Shown: positions 43,408 to 52,950, numbered from the stretch's first letter. The stretch: DNA of 64,000 nt from Hyphomicrobium sp. (GCA_016716675.1 JADJVG010000004.1:181127-245126); one strand, 5' to 3'. The notes: generated by a model from the sequence alone, not told the origin. Program-made: numbers and translations.

Positions 43408-44022
43408 CTACCCGTAGTTGAAACTAATGGATATGCGCTCGCTGTCGGCGGCGTTCAACGGCACCTCGTGGCGCAACCAGCTCTCCCAGAGCAACAGCGT
43501 GCCAGCGGCCGGCTCGGCACTTACGAACGTTTGATTGCTCGGCCGCGCTTTCGACTTCCGTGGCGGCGCGGCCATCATCAGCCCCAGCCTCGGGTCTTCG
43601 AACTTGATCGCGCTCGCGCCTTTCGGGAACACCAGATACAGCGTGCCGCTGACCACCGAATGCGGGTGGAGATGGCTGCCGTGATATCCGCCGGGATCGA
43701 GAATGTTAATCCAGATGCTGTTGAGCTTCAGCTTTCGCCCGGCCAAATCGAAATCAGCGGCGCGCACAAATGCCGCCACATGCTCGTCGAGAATTTCAAC
43801 GAGTTCGGCAAATGCCGGATCGCGCTCCGGCAAATCGGTGAGAGAAGCATACGACGTATAGCCTGGATATTGATTTGCAATTGCCCAATTCTGGCCGGCA
43901 ATATCGTCTTCTGCGATTACGCGCGCTGAATGCTCAAGCTCTTTCAGAAGCCGTCGCGCTGGCGCGGTTCTGAGTTCTTCGCGATAGAGGTGCGTGACAA
44001 AGAGACTGTCGATGCGCGCCAT
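43408..44022 (-). CDS. TIGR02466-type 2-oxoglutarate/Fe(II)-dependent oxygenase family protein
   Basis: 204 residues from ATG 44022 (MARIDSLFVTHLYREELR). Double-stranded beta-helix signature: iron-binding HLHPHSVVSGTLYLV followed by the distal LLLWESWLRHEVPLN with His, and a C-terminal RISISFNYG in which Arg would bind 2-oxoglutarate. The TIGR02466 family is common in marine and soil proteobacteria and phages, and its substrates are unknown. Monocistronic, divergent from the SnoaL-like gene. Confidence 0.8.
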   Translation of the reverse strand: MARIDSLFVTHLYREELRTAPARRLLKELEHSARVIAEDDIAGQNWAIANQYPGYTSYASLTDLPERDPAFAELVEILDEHVAAFVRAADFDLAGRKLKLNSIWINILDPGGYHGSHLHPHSVVSGTLYLVFPKGASAIKFEDPRLGLMMAAPPRKSKARPSNQTFVSAEPAAGTLLLWESWLRHEVPLNAADSERISISFNYG

Positions 44023-44180
44023 TCGTCCCGTTCCAGAGCGCTTCGGCTGACCGCCGCAAGCGAGACCCATTTAGCTCCCAAAATGTCGCGTTTACCGCGG
44101 GAGAGAAGCGATTGGAACAGGGGGGCCCATACTGCTAAAGAACGATGTGAATCCGCCACACACATTTTGGGAGCCGCCCT

Positions 44181-44614
44181 ATGTCCGACACCACGCCAGA
44201 GAGCCAAGCCCGCGCCAAGACTGCCCAACTTATTCGCGACTACTATGCAGCGTTCAATAAGGGCGACAGCAACGGCATGTTGGCGTTTCTGACCGACGAC
44301 GTGATCCACGACGTGAACCAGGGCGAGCGCCGCCAGGGCAAGGACAAGTTCAAGGCATTCAACGCCCGCATGGACCACAACTACAAGGAAGAGCTGAAGG
44401 ACATCGTGGTCATGGTGTCGAAGGATGCGACGCGCGCCTCCGCTGAATTCAACGTGCATGGCATCTATAAGAATTCGGAAGAAGGTCTGCCGCCGGCCAA
44501 GGGTCAGAAGTATGTGCTGCCCGCCGGCACATTTTCCAGATCCGCGACGGCAAGATCGCCCGCGTGACCACGTATTACAACCTGACCGACTGGATCACGC
44601 AGGTCGCCGGTTAA
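44181..44614 (+). pseudogene. Ketosteroid-isomerase-related SnoaL-like protein, single-base frameshift
   Basis: The first 118 codons give a SnoaL/NTF2-like fold: AAFNKGDSNGMLAFLTDDVI, HDVNQGERRQGKDKFKAFNA, YKEELKDIVVMVSKDATRAS. At the T-run 44532-44535 one T seems to be missing. The neighbouring frame then continues with FFQIRDGKIARVTTYYNLTD and WITQVAG to TAA 44612-44614, the normal family ending. As sequenced, translation ends at 44567. A homopolymer error is likely, so the gene may be intact in the organism. Confidence 0.78.
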
Positions 44615-44694
44615 GCAGAACTGCTATCCTTCAATGAGCAGCGCGCGCGGATCACAGATCCGCCGCGCCGTACTATTTCCAACGAGGACGTTGA

Positions 44695-45060
44695 ATGCAC
44701 CTCACGCTGCTCAAATGCAAAATCCACCGCGCCAATGTGACGGAATGCGATCTGCATTATGAAGGCTCGATCTCGATCGATCGCGACCTGATCGAAGCTT
44801 CCGGCCTGTTGCTGAACGAGCGCGTCGAAATCTACAACGTCGACAACGGCGAGCGTTTCGCGACCTATGTCATCGAAGGCAAGCGTGGCTCCGGCGTGAT
44901 CGGTCTCAACGGAGCCGCCGCGCGCAAAGCCTGCGTCGGCGATAAGCTCATCATCTGCGCCTATGCCCAGATGACGCCCGACGAGGCCAAGAAGCATAAG
45001 CCGGTGATCGTGATCACCGACGCCAAGAATAAGGCCATCGGCAAGGCCGAAGGCGTATAA
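44695..45060 (+). CDS. panD: Aspartate 1-decarboxylase
   Basis: 121 residues. The self-cleavage site Gly24-Ser25 lies in HYEGSISIDRDLIEA; Ser25 becomes the pyruvoyl group. Other conserved features are the opening LLKCKIHRANVTECDL, the ERFATYVIEGKRGSG segment and NGAAARKACVGDKLII. The enzyme makes beta-alanine for pantothenate/CoA. No other pan gene is adjacent. It is followed 38 bases later by a GNAT-type acetyltransferase. Confidence 0.95.
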   Translation: MHLTLLKCKIHRANVTECDLHYEGSISIDRDLIEASGLLLNERVEIYNVDNGERFATYVIEGKRGSGVIGLNGAAARKACVGDKLIICAYAQMTPDEAKKHKPVIVITDAKNKAIGKAEGV

Positions 45061-45098
45061 AGCACGAACAAATCCGCTCGCCCGCTAGGAAGCCGCCC

Positions 45099-45704
45099 AT
45101 GAAGCCTGACAAGAATAAGCTGGACGTTAAATCGGTCACGGGTGCCGACATATACGCCATCCTGCCCGATCTCGCGCGCCTGCGCATGGTCGTATTCCGC
45201 GATTGGCCGTACCTCTACGATGGCACGCTTGAGTACGAAGAAAAGTATCTCGCTAATTTTGCCGCCGCCAAGGGCGCGGTCGTCATCACCGCCTACGACG
45301 GCAAGGACATGGTCGGCGCATCCACCGCCGCGCCGATGATCGAACACGCCGACGAATTCGGCGAACCGTTCCGCAAGGCAGGCTACGATCTCAGTAAGAT
45401 CTTCTACTGCGGCGAGAGCGTGCTGCTCAAAAGCCATCGCGGCTACGGCCTCGGGCACGCGTTTTTCGACGGCCGCGAAGCCCAGGCCTATGCCCTCGGC
45501 GGCTTCACGCATTCGACCTTCTGCCGCGTCGTGCGCCCTGACGACCATCCGTTGAAACCCGCCGACTACGCGCCCCTCGACCCCTTCTGGAACAAGCGCG
45601 GCTATCACCCGGTTGATGGGATCGTCGCCACCTACGATTGGAAAGACATCAACCAGGCGCACGAAACGCGCCATCAGATGCAGTTCTGGATGAAAAAGCT
45701 CTGA
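45099..45704 (+). CDS. GNAT-family N-acetyltransferase
   Basis: 201 residues with a GNAT-like layout: LARLRMVVFRDWPYLYDGTL, AVVITAYDGKDMVGASTAAP and a CoA-loop region IFYCGESVLLKSHRGYGLGH (RGYGLG corresponds to the Q/RxxGxG/A motif). The rest is GFTHSTFCRVVRPDDHPLKP. Substrate unknown. Its stop overlaps the start of the carbon-nitrogen hydrolase gene (TGATG), so the pair is translationally coupled and may act in one pathway. Confidence 0.82.
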   Translation: MKPDKNKLDVKSVTGADIYAILPDLARLRMVVFRDWPYLYDGTLEYEEKYLANFAAAKGAVVITAYDGKDMVGASTAAPMIEHADEFGEPFRKAGYDLSKIFYCGESVLLKSHRGYGLGHAFFDGREAQAYALGGFTHSTFCRVVRPDDHPLKPADYAPLDPFWNKRGYHPVDGIVATYDWKDINQAHETRHQMQFWMKKL

Positions 45705-46624
45705 TGTCCCAGATCACATATGCTCACCCCGTATTGCACGTCGCAGCCGCGCAATATCCGATCGGCCAACCGAAATCGCTCGCCGAATGGGAAGCCAAGA
45801 TCGCGCTGTGGGTGAAGTCCGGCGCCGCAACGGGCGCGGAGCTTCTGGTGTTTCCGGAATATGCAGCCATCGAACAGGCCGCGTGTTTCGGGCCTGAGGT
45901 CTACAGCGATCTCACGATCACGCTCGACAAAGTCGCGGAGCTGGCCGCGTCGCGCGTCGCGCTACACGCCGACCTCGCCAAGCGCCACAACGTCCACATC
46001 CTGGTCGGCTCGGGGCCGGTGCGGAAGTCCGACGGCCGCTTCGTCAACGCGACGCAACTCGTGACGCCTGATGGCCAAATCGGCGAACAGGAAAAGCTGA
46101 TCATGACGCCGTTCGAGCACGGCTGGGGCATCTCGGCGGGCGGACCGGTGCGCGTCTTCAGAACCCGCATCGGAACCTTCGGAATTGCCATTTGCTACGA
46201 CAGCGAATTCCCGCTGCTGGTGCGTGCCATGGCGGAAGCCGGCGCCGACGTCGTTCTCGTGCCGTCCTGCACGGAACGGATTTCCGGCTACCATCGCGTC
46301 CGCACTGGATCGATGGCCCGCGCTCTTGAGAATACTATTTGCACGGTTCAGAGCCCGACCGTCGGCGATGCGCCGTGGTCACCGGCCGTTGACTTCAACA
46401 ATGGCGCCGCGGGCATCTATGTGCCATCCGAGCACGGCGTTTCGGATGATGGCGTGATCGCCTGCGGCAAGCTCAATGCGGCCGAATGGGTGTCGGCCAG
46501 AATCGATCTCGCCCGCCTGCGCCATGTGCGCGAGACAGGCGAGATGCGCAATTACACAGACTGGACGAGCCAGCCGGGTAGCCCGATGAGCGGCGTCAAA
46601 GTCGAGACTGTAAAGCTCATCTGA
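45704..46624 (+). CDS. Carbon-nitrogen hydrolase (nitrilase superfamily amidase)
   Basis: 306 residues from ATG 45704. Catalytic triad residues of the nitrilase fold are present: Glu in ELLVFPEYAAIEQ, Lys in IGEQEKLIMTPFEH and Cys in GIAICYDSEFPLLVRAMAEA. Resembles bacterial amidohydrolases coupled to GNAT genes, sometimes acting on N-carbamoyl or amide substrates. Overlaps the upstream GNAT stop by one base. Confidence 0.85.
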   Translation: MSQITYAHPVLHVAAAQYPIGQPKSLAEWEAKIALWVKSGAATGAELLVFPEYAAIEQAACFGPEVYSDLTITLDKVAELAASRVALHADLAKRHNVHILVGSGPVRKSDGRFVNATQLVTPDGQIGEQEKLIMTPFEHGWGISAGGPVRVFRTRIGTFGIAICYDSEFPLLVRAMAEAGADVVLVPSCTERISGYHRVRTGSMARALENTICTVQSPTVGDAPWSPAVDFNNGAAGIYVPSEHGVSDDGVIACGKLNAAEWVSARIDLARLRHVRETGEMRNYTDWTSQPGSPMSGVKVETVKLI

Positions 46625-46643
46625 ATGGCAAGTGGCGTGGCGC

Positions 46644-47354
46644 CTACTTCAGCTTCCACGTCACCGTGACGCTCGTTTCAAGCTGTTGTTCGCCACGCTG
46701 GACAGGCACCGCGTCAGCTGCCATCGCCGCGCGCTTGGCGAACACCACCGGCTGTGGTCCGTGATAGGTCGTCTCTTCGGAGATCTGCATCACATCACCG
46801 ATCTCGGCGCCTGCGGCGCCAGCAAGCAACTTGGCGCGCCGAAGGGCATTGGCCATGGCATCCTTGCGAGCGTCGTCCTTCAGCGTCTCGGCTTTGCTGA
46901 CGTCGAACGAAATGCCATGCATCTGATTGGCGCCGGACGTGACGAGCTGGTCGAGCACGTCGCCCACTTTGTCGAGATTGCGGACGCGCACGCCGAGCAT
47001 GTTGGTTACGCGATAGCCTGTAACTGTCGGCGGCTGTCCTTCCTTCGGATAGACATAAACCGGCTCTACGTTGAACTGGGTCGTCTGGATGTCCTTGTCG
47101 TCGACGCCTTTGAATTTGAGGTCGAAGATCATCTTTTTCATCGCCGCAGTGTTTGCCGTCAGCGCATCCTTGGCTGTTTTGGCTTCACTCGTGACGCCCG
47201 TTGAAATGGAAGCCTCATCGGGCACGGCCGAAACCGTTCCGGATGCTGATACGGTGATCGTGCGGGCCATCGTGTTTTCCTCGGCTGACAGGGGAGCGGC
47301 AATTGCGCTGCTCAACAGGGCTGCGGCGGCAAGTACGGCAGTTATGCGAATCAT
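46644..47354 (-). CDS. SIMPL-domain periplasmic protein
   Basis: 236 residues with a signal peptide (MIRITAVLAAAALLSSAIAA, cleavage near PLSAEE). SIMPL (DUF541) domain: ITVSASGTVSAVPDEASIST, VTSEAKTAKDALTANTAAMK, VEPVYVYPKEGQPPTVTGYR and a C-terminal LETSVTVTWKLK strand. SIMPL proteins are periplasmic or surface proteins linked to oxidative stress in some bacteria; no enzyme activity is known. Confidence 0.87.
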   Translation of the reverse strand: MIRITAVLAAAALLSSAIAAPLSAEENTMARTITVSASGTVSAVPDEASISTGVTSEAKTAKDALTANTAAMKKMIFDLKFKGVDDKDIQTTQFNVEPVYVYPKEGQPPTVTGYRVTNMLGVRVRNLDKVGDVLDQLVTSGANQMHGISFDVSKAETLKDDARKDAMANALRRAKLLAGAAGAEIGDVMQISEETTYHGPQPVVFAKRAAMAADAVPVQRGEQQLETSVTVTWKLK

Positions 47355-47503
47355 GGTTTCTGGTCCTGTGGTTTAGAAGCCATCCCTACCGTTCTCAGAC
47401 GGAGAAATAGCGGCAAACCTTGGGCTAATCGCCACAATTTTTTGCAGGCGATTTCGCACCCTCGCGGTGAGCGCAGAACTCTGTTATGAGGCACGTCCGG
47501 GTG

Positions 47504-47579
47504 GGGCCCGTAGCTCAACGGTTAGAGCTGACGGCTCATAACCGTCTGGTTCCCGGTTCGAATCCTGGCGGGCCCACCA
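47504..47579 (+). tRNA. tRNA with CAU anticodon (probably tRNA-Ile2; tRNA-Met possible)
   Basis: GGGCCCG (47504-47510) pairs with CGGGCCC (47569-47575); discriminator A and encoded CCA end at 47579. The D-stem TAGCTCAACGG-type region, anticodon stem GACGG-CTCATAA-CCGTC with CAT at 47537-47539 and the GGTTCGAATCC T-arm are standard. The G1-C72 pair rules out an initiator (normally C1-A72). The GGGCC-type acceptor and the D-loop resemble tRNA-Ile2, whose C34 is changed to lysidine, more than elongator tRNA-Met. Confidence 0.9.
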
Positions 47580-47729
47580 CGTTTTCTGTGATCGTCATGT
47601 AGGGTATTGGCAGGCCGCCTTACGCGCGTGCGCCCATCGTTCCCGGTCCGGCGTTTCTCGGTTCGGCACTCGTGTCAGCCCCCCTGTTAGCTGCGCCTCC
47701 CGGAGCTGCCAGGGGCGAACTGATCGATC

Positions 47730-48908
47730 TCAATCCGCGACGGTGGCAGAACGGGCGAGAGCGGCGCGATAACCGGCCGCACGCCGCGCATTAATGGCGA
47801 CGGCAATCGCACCATAGAGCAATGCCAATCCCCAGAGCGTCAGCACTTGGGAGCGGACGTCGGATAGCATCGCGCCCATCTGCGAGACGCGAACGATGCC
47901 ATCAATTGCGGATGTGCTTGGTATGAAGATCGCAAACATTTTCACCCCCTCGGGGATGGCTTCATTGGGCCATGCGAAGCCCGCGAGTAAGAAAAACGGC
48001 AACCCACACGCAGCCAATGCAAGTTGTACGGCAAGCGGATCGCGCATTGCCGCCGCGACGGCCATCGCCAAGCCGCTCACCGCGAGAATAAACGGCACCG
48101 CAAGCACCAGCACCCAGATGAACGGGCCTAGACGCGGAATACCGCAGAGATAGGGCAGTATGATGAGATAGAGCACGAATGCTGGCGTTTCGATAATGAG
48201 GTAAGCAAGCCATTTGCCGAGAAGCGTTTGAATCGCACCGGCCTGCGGTTCTTGTTGTTTTTGCGCCGGTGAGTTCGTGCTCGTCTCAATCAAGCCTACG
48301 CCAATCAGCAGCGTCTGCTGCAGAATGAGGATCAATGCTGCCGGCAGCACATAGGTCGCGTACCCGCCTTGCGGATTGAATAAGGCGATCGCGGTGAGCG
48401 GCATCGGGTCGGATGCGGCGGTCGCGAGCCCGGTATCAACGCCTGCACCGATCAGCCGGGCTGCTTCGACTTCGGCACCCATGGTGCGTGCTACGCCGTT
48501 CACCGCCCCCGAAACGCGCTGGTAGATTAGGAAATAACTGGCATCCGCATAAAGTGCGATCGGCGAGGCTCGTCCGTGCAGCACGTCGCGCTCGAAATAC
48601 TGTGGGATCACCAGAATACCGGAGACCTCCCGGGCATGGACCGCGCGCTCGGCGCTGACCATGTCGGGCTGCGTCATCGCCACCGCAACGTCGGGCGTCG
48701 CGTCGATGCGGCGGATCAGGTCACGGCTGCTCGCGGTTCCATCATGATCGACGACGATAATCGGCACATTGCGCAAGGCTTCGTTGAGATAGGGCTGGGG
48801 ATACAGAGCCGCATAGACGATAACCGCGAGGATCATCGTCGTGAATGCCGGCCGCACCGTGAAGACGTTGCGCAGTGCGGTGGTCATGACACCAAAGATG
48901 CCGCTCAT
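47730..48908 (-). CDS. ABC-2-type membrane permease (second subunit)
   Basis: 392 residues: N-terminal helix (TTMILAVIVYAALYPQPYLN), a large periplasmic domain (VVDHDGTASSRDLIRRID), then six C-terminal helices with the ABC-2 signature region (GYATYVLPAALILILQQTLL, FVLYLIILPYLCGIPRLGPF). This is the YbhR/YhhJ-type permease used with an HlyD adaptor for drug or metabolite export. Its start overlaps the stop of the partner permease (4 bases). No ATPase gene is adjacent. Confidence 0.83.
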   Translation of the reverse strand: MSGIFGVMTTALRNVFTVRPAFTTMILAVIVYAALYPQPYLNEALRNVPIIVVDHDGTASSRDLIRRIDATPDVAVAMTQPDMVSAERAVHAREVSGILVIPQYFERDVLHGRASPIALYADASYFLIYQRVSGAVNGVARTMGAEVEAARLIGAGVDTGLATAASDPMPLTAIALFNPQGGYATYVLPAALILILQQTLLIGVGLIETSTNSPAQKQQEPQAGAIQTLLGKWLAYLIIETPAFVLYLIILPYLCGIPRLGPFIWVLVLAVPFILAVSGLAMAVAAAMRDPLAVQLALAACGLPFFLLAGFAWPNEAIPEGVKMFAIFIPSTSAIDGIVRVSQMGAMLSDVRSQVLTLWGLALLYGAIAVAINARRAAGYRAALARSATVAD

Positions 48909-50140
48909 GGCGCAACCTCAACCATTTGCGCCGACGGTGGCGCGCTCGGCGGGCTGAGACGCCGCCGGTCGGTGGCGCTGCGAATACTCTCTAGCTTTAG
49001 GGCGACCAACCCAGTCAATCCGACGACGAAGCCTGCGAGGATTAAAATAGGCTTCATCGACAAATCGGCGGGGGTGCCGCGGACGATCTGATCAATCCGC
49101 GCCGTCAAGTACCAGGTGCCCGGCAGACATGCGCCCCAACTGTAGGCGAACATACTCATGCCCATGCGTGGAAATCCGATCCCCATGAAACCGAATGCGG
49201 GCGACGTCAGCAGGGCGCCAATTCCGATCGCCGACGACATGGGGTGCACGACCAGTGCCAGCAACGTTCCCAGCATTTGGCATGACAGCATGAACAGCAC
49301 GCCGGCCAGCAGCAAAAGTCCGCGGCTTCCGTGCAACGGCAGACCGAGCACGCCGAACATGACCGCATCCGCCGTGCCAAGCACCGCCAAGTAAACAAAC
49401 GTATAGGGGACGATCTTGCCCAGAAACGCCGGCCATAGACCGCCGCCCAAACGGCGCAAGATCCGCAGGCGATGATTGGTCTCGAAGTCCATCGCGGCCG
49501 AATACGTAGAAGAAGTCACGATGATGATTTGCAAGACAGTGGGCAATGTCGCGGCCAGAAGGAAATAGATGTAATTCATCGTCGGGTTGAACAACGGGTG
49601 TGTCTGAACCGGTATCGGCGACAGCGACGACCTCGCCGCCTCGATCGGTTGGCCTTGCGCGGTCCGCAGCGATAGGCGAATGCCGGCTGCCACGCTCGGC
49701 ACTGCTGCACTCACGCCGCGCAGCACAAGGTTTCCCGTGGTCAACATCTGAGTATTATAGAAGAACACGACCTCTGGCCGGCGGCCTGCAAAGACATCGC
49801 GTTCGAGGTTTTCCGGAATCATCAACAGGCCGGAAACTTCGCCCGAAAGAATTTTCTGACGGCCCTCGGCCAGATCGGCAACGCGCACCGCGACCGCGTC
49901 ATCGGCCGTGGCGTCGACAGTTCGTACAATGGTGCGCGAAAGGTCCGAGCCGTCGAGGTCGAGCACGCCAATATGTAAACGAGTAGCAAGGCCTTGGCTG
50001 AACACGAGCATCAGCAGGCCCATCAGCGCCAGGGGAAGCACCGTCGTCAGCACCACGAGCAGCGGGCGGCGCTTCAGCCAACGCAGTTCGCGGCCAAAGA
50101 CCAGCAAGAAGCCCGGCCGGATGGCGCTACGCGGGAGCAT
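48905..50140 (-). CDS. ABC-2-type membrane permease (first subunit)
   Basis: 411 residues from ATG 50140 (GGGGGC ribosome site; an upstream start at 50170 is possible). N-terminal RELRWLKRRPLLVVLTTVLP helix, periplasmic loop with GVLDLDGSDLSRTIVRTVDA, and C-terminal helical block (YFLLAATLPTVLQIIIVTSS, GLLLLAGVLFMLSCQMLGTL). Similar in layout to the next permease, so the two form a heterodimeric channel. The stop overlaps the next start and its start overlaps the HlyD stop. Confidence 0.83.
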   Translation of the reverse strand: MLPRSAIRPGFLLVFGRELRWLKRRPLLVVLTTVLPLALMGLLMLVFSQGLATRLHIGVLDLDGSDLSRTIVRTVDATADDAVAVRVADLAEGRQKILSGEVSGLLMIPENLERDVFAGRRPEVVFFYNTQMLTTGNLVLRGVSAAVPSVAAGIRLSLRTAQGQPIEAARSSLSPIPVQTHPLFNPTMNYIYFLLAATLPTVLQIIIVTSSTYSAAMDFETNHRLRILRRLGGGLWPAFLGKIVPYTFVYLAVLGTADAVMFGVLGLPLHGSRGLLLLAGVLFMLSCQMLGTLLALVVHPMSSAIGIGALLTSPAFGFMGIGFPRMGMSMFAYSWGACLPGTWYLTARIDQIVRGTPADLSMKPILILAGFVVGLTGLVALKLESIRSATDRRRLSPPSAPPSAQMVEVAP

Positions 50141-50141
50141 A

Positions 50142-51137
50142 TCAACGCCCCCTGTCAGCCCAGGCGGCAATCACGCTCATCCCAGGACGGAGGCCGTCCA
50201 GCGGCTCAACGGGAACCGCACGAACCTCAAAAGTCCGAAGATCAAAATCACCCGTTGCACGTGTCGCCCGCCAAGTTGCGTATTGTCCCTGCACGTTGAT
50301 CAAGGTGACCTTGACGGGCACGGACTTGGACTTCAGCGCCGGAATAGTCACAGAAAAAGTGTCGCCGATCTTGAGGCCCGCCAAAAGGTCTTCACGCAGA
50401 TTGAAGGTGAGCCAGAGGTTGTTCATGGCGATCAGAGAAAACAGTGGCGCACCAGCGCTGAAGTTCTCTCCGATTTCAGCAACCCGCGTGGTGATCTGCC
50501 CCTGAACCGGTGCCCGAACGACGAGTTCGGCAACATCGACTTCCCGTTGCTTCAAGACGGCGGCGGCCTGTTTGACTTGCGCGGCAGCGAGCGCCTTCTC
50601 TTCTGGGCTGGCGCCGGTCGTGGCAAGTTGCAACCCCGCTTCCGCCGACTCTTGCTTGCGGATTGCGGCTTCAAGGTTTCGCGTTGCCTCATCGACGCGC
50701 GATTGCGGCGTGTTGCCATTTTTTACCAGATGCGCTTGGCGGTCGTAGGTCTCCTGATAAAGCGTCACATCAGCAACGGCGGCGGCAAGCTCGGCTTTGC
50801 GTGCAGCGATCGTCTCCGGCCGGGTACTGTTAATGCGGTCGTTGTCGGCTTTGGCCACCGCCAATGCAGCGTCGGAAGCCAACACGGTCGCCTGTAACTG
50901 CGGATTATCTAGAGTTGCAATCACGGCACCTTTCTCAACCGTATCGCCGACAGCTGCGTTCAGCTCGGCGATGCGGCCGGAAACCCGTGGGCTGATATCC
51001 ACCCGATCGGCTGAGACTTCGCCCTGGACCGTCAACGGCGGCGGGAGCGTTGCCAGATAAAGCACGACGGCCAGCGCTGCCAGCACTCCGATCCCGACGA
51101 TCCAAGAAATGACTTTCACGGACGACGCCCCCTCCAT
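50142..51137 (-). CDS. HlyD/EmrA-like periplasmic adaptor (membrane fusion protein)
   Basis: 331 residues: N-terminal anchor (ISWIVGIGVLAALAVVLYLA), lipoyl-like half motif (VDISPRVSGRIAELNAAVGD then TVEKGAVIATLDNPQLQATV), a coiled-coil hairpin (about 75-190) and the second lipoyl half with PVQGQITTRVAEIGENFSAG. It links the two permeases to an outer-membrane channel. First gene of the three-gene export operon. Confidence 0.87.
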   Translation of the reverse strand: MEGASSVKVISWIVGIGVLAALAVVLYLATLPPPLTVQGEVSADRVDISPRVSGRIAELNAAVGDTVEKGAVIATLDNPQLQATVLASDAALAVAKADNDRINSTRPETIAARKAELAAAVADVTLYQETYDRQAHLVKNGNTPQSRVDEATRNLEAAIRKQESAEAGLQLATTGASPEEKALAAAQVKQAAAVLKQREVDVAELVVRAPVQGQITTRVAEIGENFSAGAPLFSLIAMNNLWLTFNLREDLLAGLKIGDTFSVTIPALKSKSVPVKVTLINVQGQYATWRATRATGDFDLRTFEVRAVPVEPLDGLRPGMSVIAAWADRGR

Positions 51138-51299
51138 TGGCTTGAAACCCAGCGCGGTCTACAGAGACGATCTGCTTTTTACCGCTAACTTATACTCAAA
51201 ACGGCGACTGGCAATCCAAGTCGCGAAAGAACAAATGTCCCGGCATCAACCCTGCCGTTGATCAAACTTACGGCGCAGCTCAAGTAGCCCGAGCAGCAT

Positions 51300-51599
51300 C
51301 TAGTTCCGCTCCGCTGCGAGCTCATCTACGCTGGGCGTAGCAACCTCGGCACGCACGCTGGCAATAAGCTTCTGTTGCACCTTAGGGGTGAGTACAGGTG
51401 AGCCAAGCGTTTTCCACCAAGCCGTCATCGGGCCGGTGAACTGCTGGAAAAAATGCTCAATGCCGCCAGCGCCGCGACCGAGATGGTTCAGCATCATATT
51501 GCCCATGATGCCCCATCGCAGACCCGGTTCCCAGCACAGAGCTGTATCGACGTCGGCCGCGCTGATGTACCCCTCCGACACGAGATGGTAGACTTCCCG
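51300..51599 (-). pseudogene. Remnant of a 3-hydroxyacyl-CoA/carnitine dehydrogenase, C-terminal domain only
   Basis: About 95 residues: VYHLVSEGYISAADVDTALC, LRWGIMGNMMLNHLGRGAGG, IEHFFQQFTGPMTAWWKTLG. This matches the C-terminal helical domain of the 3-hydroxyacyl-CoA dehydrogenase/L-carnitine dehydrogenase family. The NAD domain is absent: the upstream side joins directly, out of frame, to an enoyl-CoA hydratase N-terminus. Product of a deletion that fused two neighbouring genes. Confidence 0.72.
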
Positions 51600-51895
51600 T
51601 CCACGGCTACGACCAGCGGCTTATCGAAGTCCAGCAGCGCCTGCATGAGGCTTTCTTGCGGAGACTGCCCTGGGCCTGGCGGGTTCTTCAAAAAATCTTC
51701 GACATCGTTTCCAGAACAGAAGCAATCTCCTGCCCCATGCCAGAGCACAACACGCACGCGATCCGACGCGTTCGCGTCTTTGAAGACATCGGCGAGTGTC
51801 GCGTACATCGCCCCAGTCATAGCATTCTTCTTGACCGGGCGGTTCAGTTGGACCTTGAGAATGGTGCCGGTAAGCTCGGTGAGAATATCGTCCAT
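51600..51895 (-). pseudogene. Remnant of an enoyl-CoA hydratase, N-terminal part only
   Basis: About 98 residues start like a crotonase: LTGTILKVQLNRPVKKNAMT, RVVLWHGAGDCFCSGNDVED and DKPLVVAVDGK. The fold ends where the oxyanion/Glu segment should begin and the reading frame runs into the dehydrogenase remnant in the wrong frame. Clear deletion chimera, non-functional as encoded. Confidence 0.75.
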
Positions 51896-52039
51896 TATTG
51901 ACTCTTCAGTTCCTCTAACACCCGCGCGGCAAGCCGCAGTCGGCGGTCCGTCGCTGCGTTATGCCTTGCGTTTCTTGGCTGCCGGCGCGGTGCCCCTCGC
52001 GTGTAAGCGATCGACATCTGCCGTACTGAACCCCGACTG

Positions 52040-52930
52040 CTAGAGTATAACGTCGTTGTGCTCGCCAAGTTCCGGAGCCCGCTTCGCAGGCACCTTTTTG
52101 ACGCCATGCACTTGAATTGGGCTACTGATCGTCGAGGTGAGTTTGCCGCCAGCGCCCTCGAGAGGAACGACGATATCGTTGAGCTTCAACTGAGGATCGG
52201 CCACGACCTCTTCCGGCCCACGCACGACACCGAACGTAACGCGCACCTTGTTGAACACATCGTACCAATGCGCCATCGGTTGCACGCCAAACACATCGTC
52301 GAGGATGGCGATCAGTTGCTCCATGTTCGCTGTCAACTTCTGCGGATCTGAAAACCGCGGATCTGTCAGCAGATCAGGGCGCCCGATCGCCTCAGCCACG
52401 GCCGGCAATTTGTCTGACGTGACGATGAGAACGAACCAAGTGTCGGCAGCCGCGCGGTAGACGTTCATGGCTGCATTGGCGGGATTCTTGCGATCATGAA
52501 GTCCGAAGAACTAAGCATCGCAAAGTGCGGCCTGGATCGACACACTTGCAGGCCAGACGCCCTCGGCAAGCAGCGACGTGGTAACGTGTGCGACCTTGCC
52601 GGTCCGTTGCCGATTATAAAGCGCCGTTACGATCGCTGAATAAAGGCCGACTGCGGTCGCGTTGTCACCACTCCCGGCCACAGGCCAAGTCGGCGGCGCA
52701 CCTCTATCTCGTGTCATCGACAGCAGGCCGCTACTCGCCCAATAGGACGTAATATCGAAGCCCGATAGGTCGGCATAAATCAGCCGCGGATTCCATTGCT
52801 CCACATCATCATATTCGAGGTGCAAGCGCTTGGCCCCGGGGGGCGCTGCGTCGGCCCCGAAGTCAGCGACCGCGCCTGGCCCGCGCTAAAACTCGCCAGA
52901 TCCACAACCGGATCTGGTCGCCTTTGTCCC
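52040..52930 (-). pseudogene. CaiB/BaiF family III CoA-transferase, multiply damaged
   Basis: Pieces of one CoA-transferase in order: VDLASFSAG (N-terminus, about 52920); after a frame change VADFGADAA joined too early to PPGAKRLHLEYDD; then WNPRLIYADLSGFDITSYWA to QAALCDA; a TAG stop at 52511-52513; then in the same frame FFGLHDRKNPANAAMNVYRA to the family C-terminus. The lesions are an internal deletion, a frameshift and a nonsense codon. Family III enzymes transfer CoA between carboxylates, for example in carnitine breakdown. With the two remnants above it suggests a lost CoA-dependent pathway. Confidence 0.8.
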
Positions 52931-52950
52931 TCTGGCGGTAGCCGCCGTAT

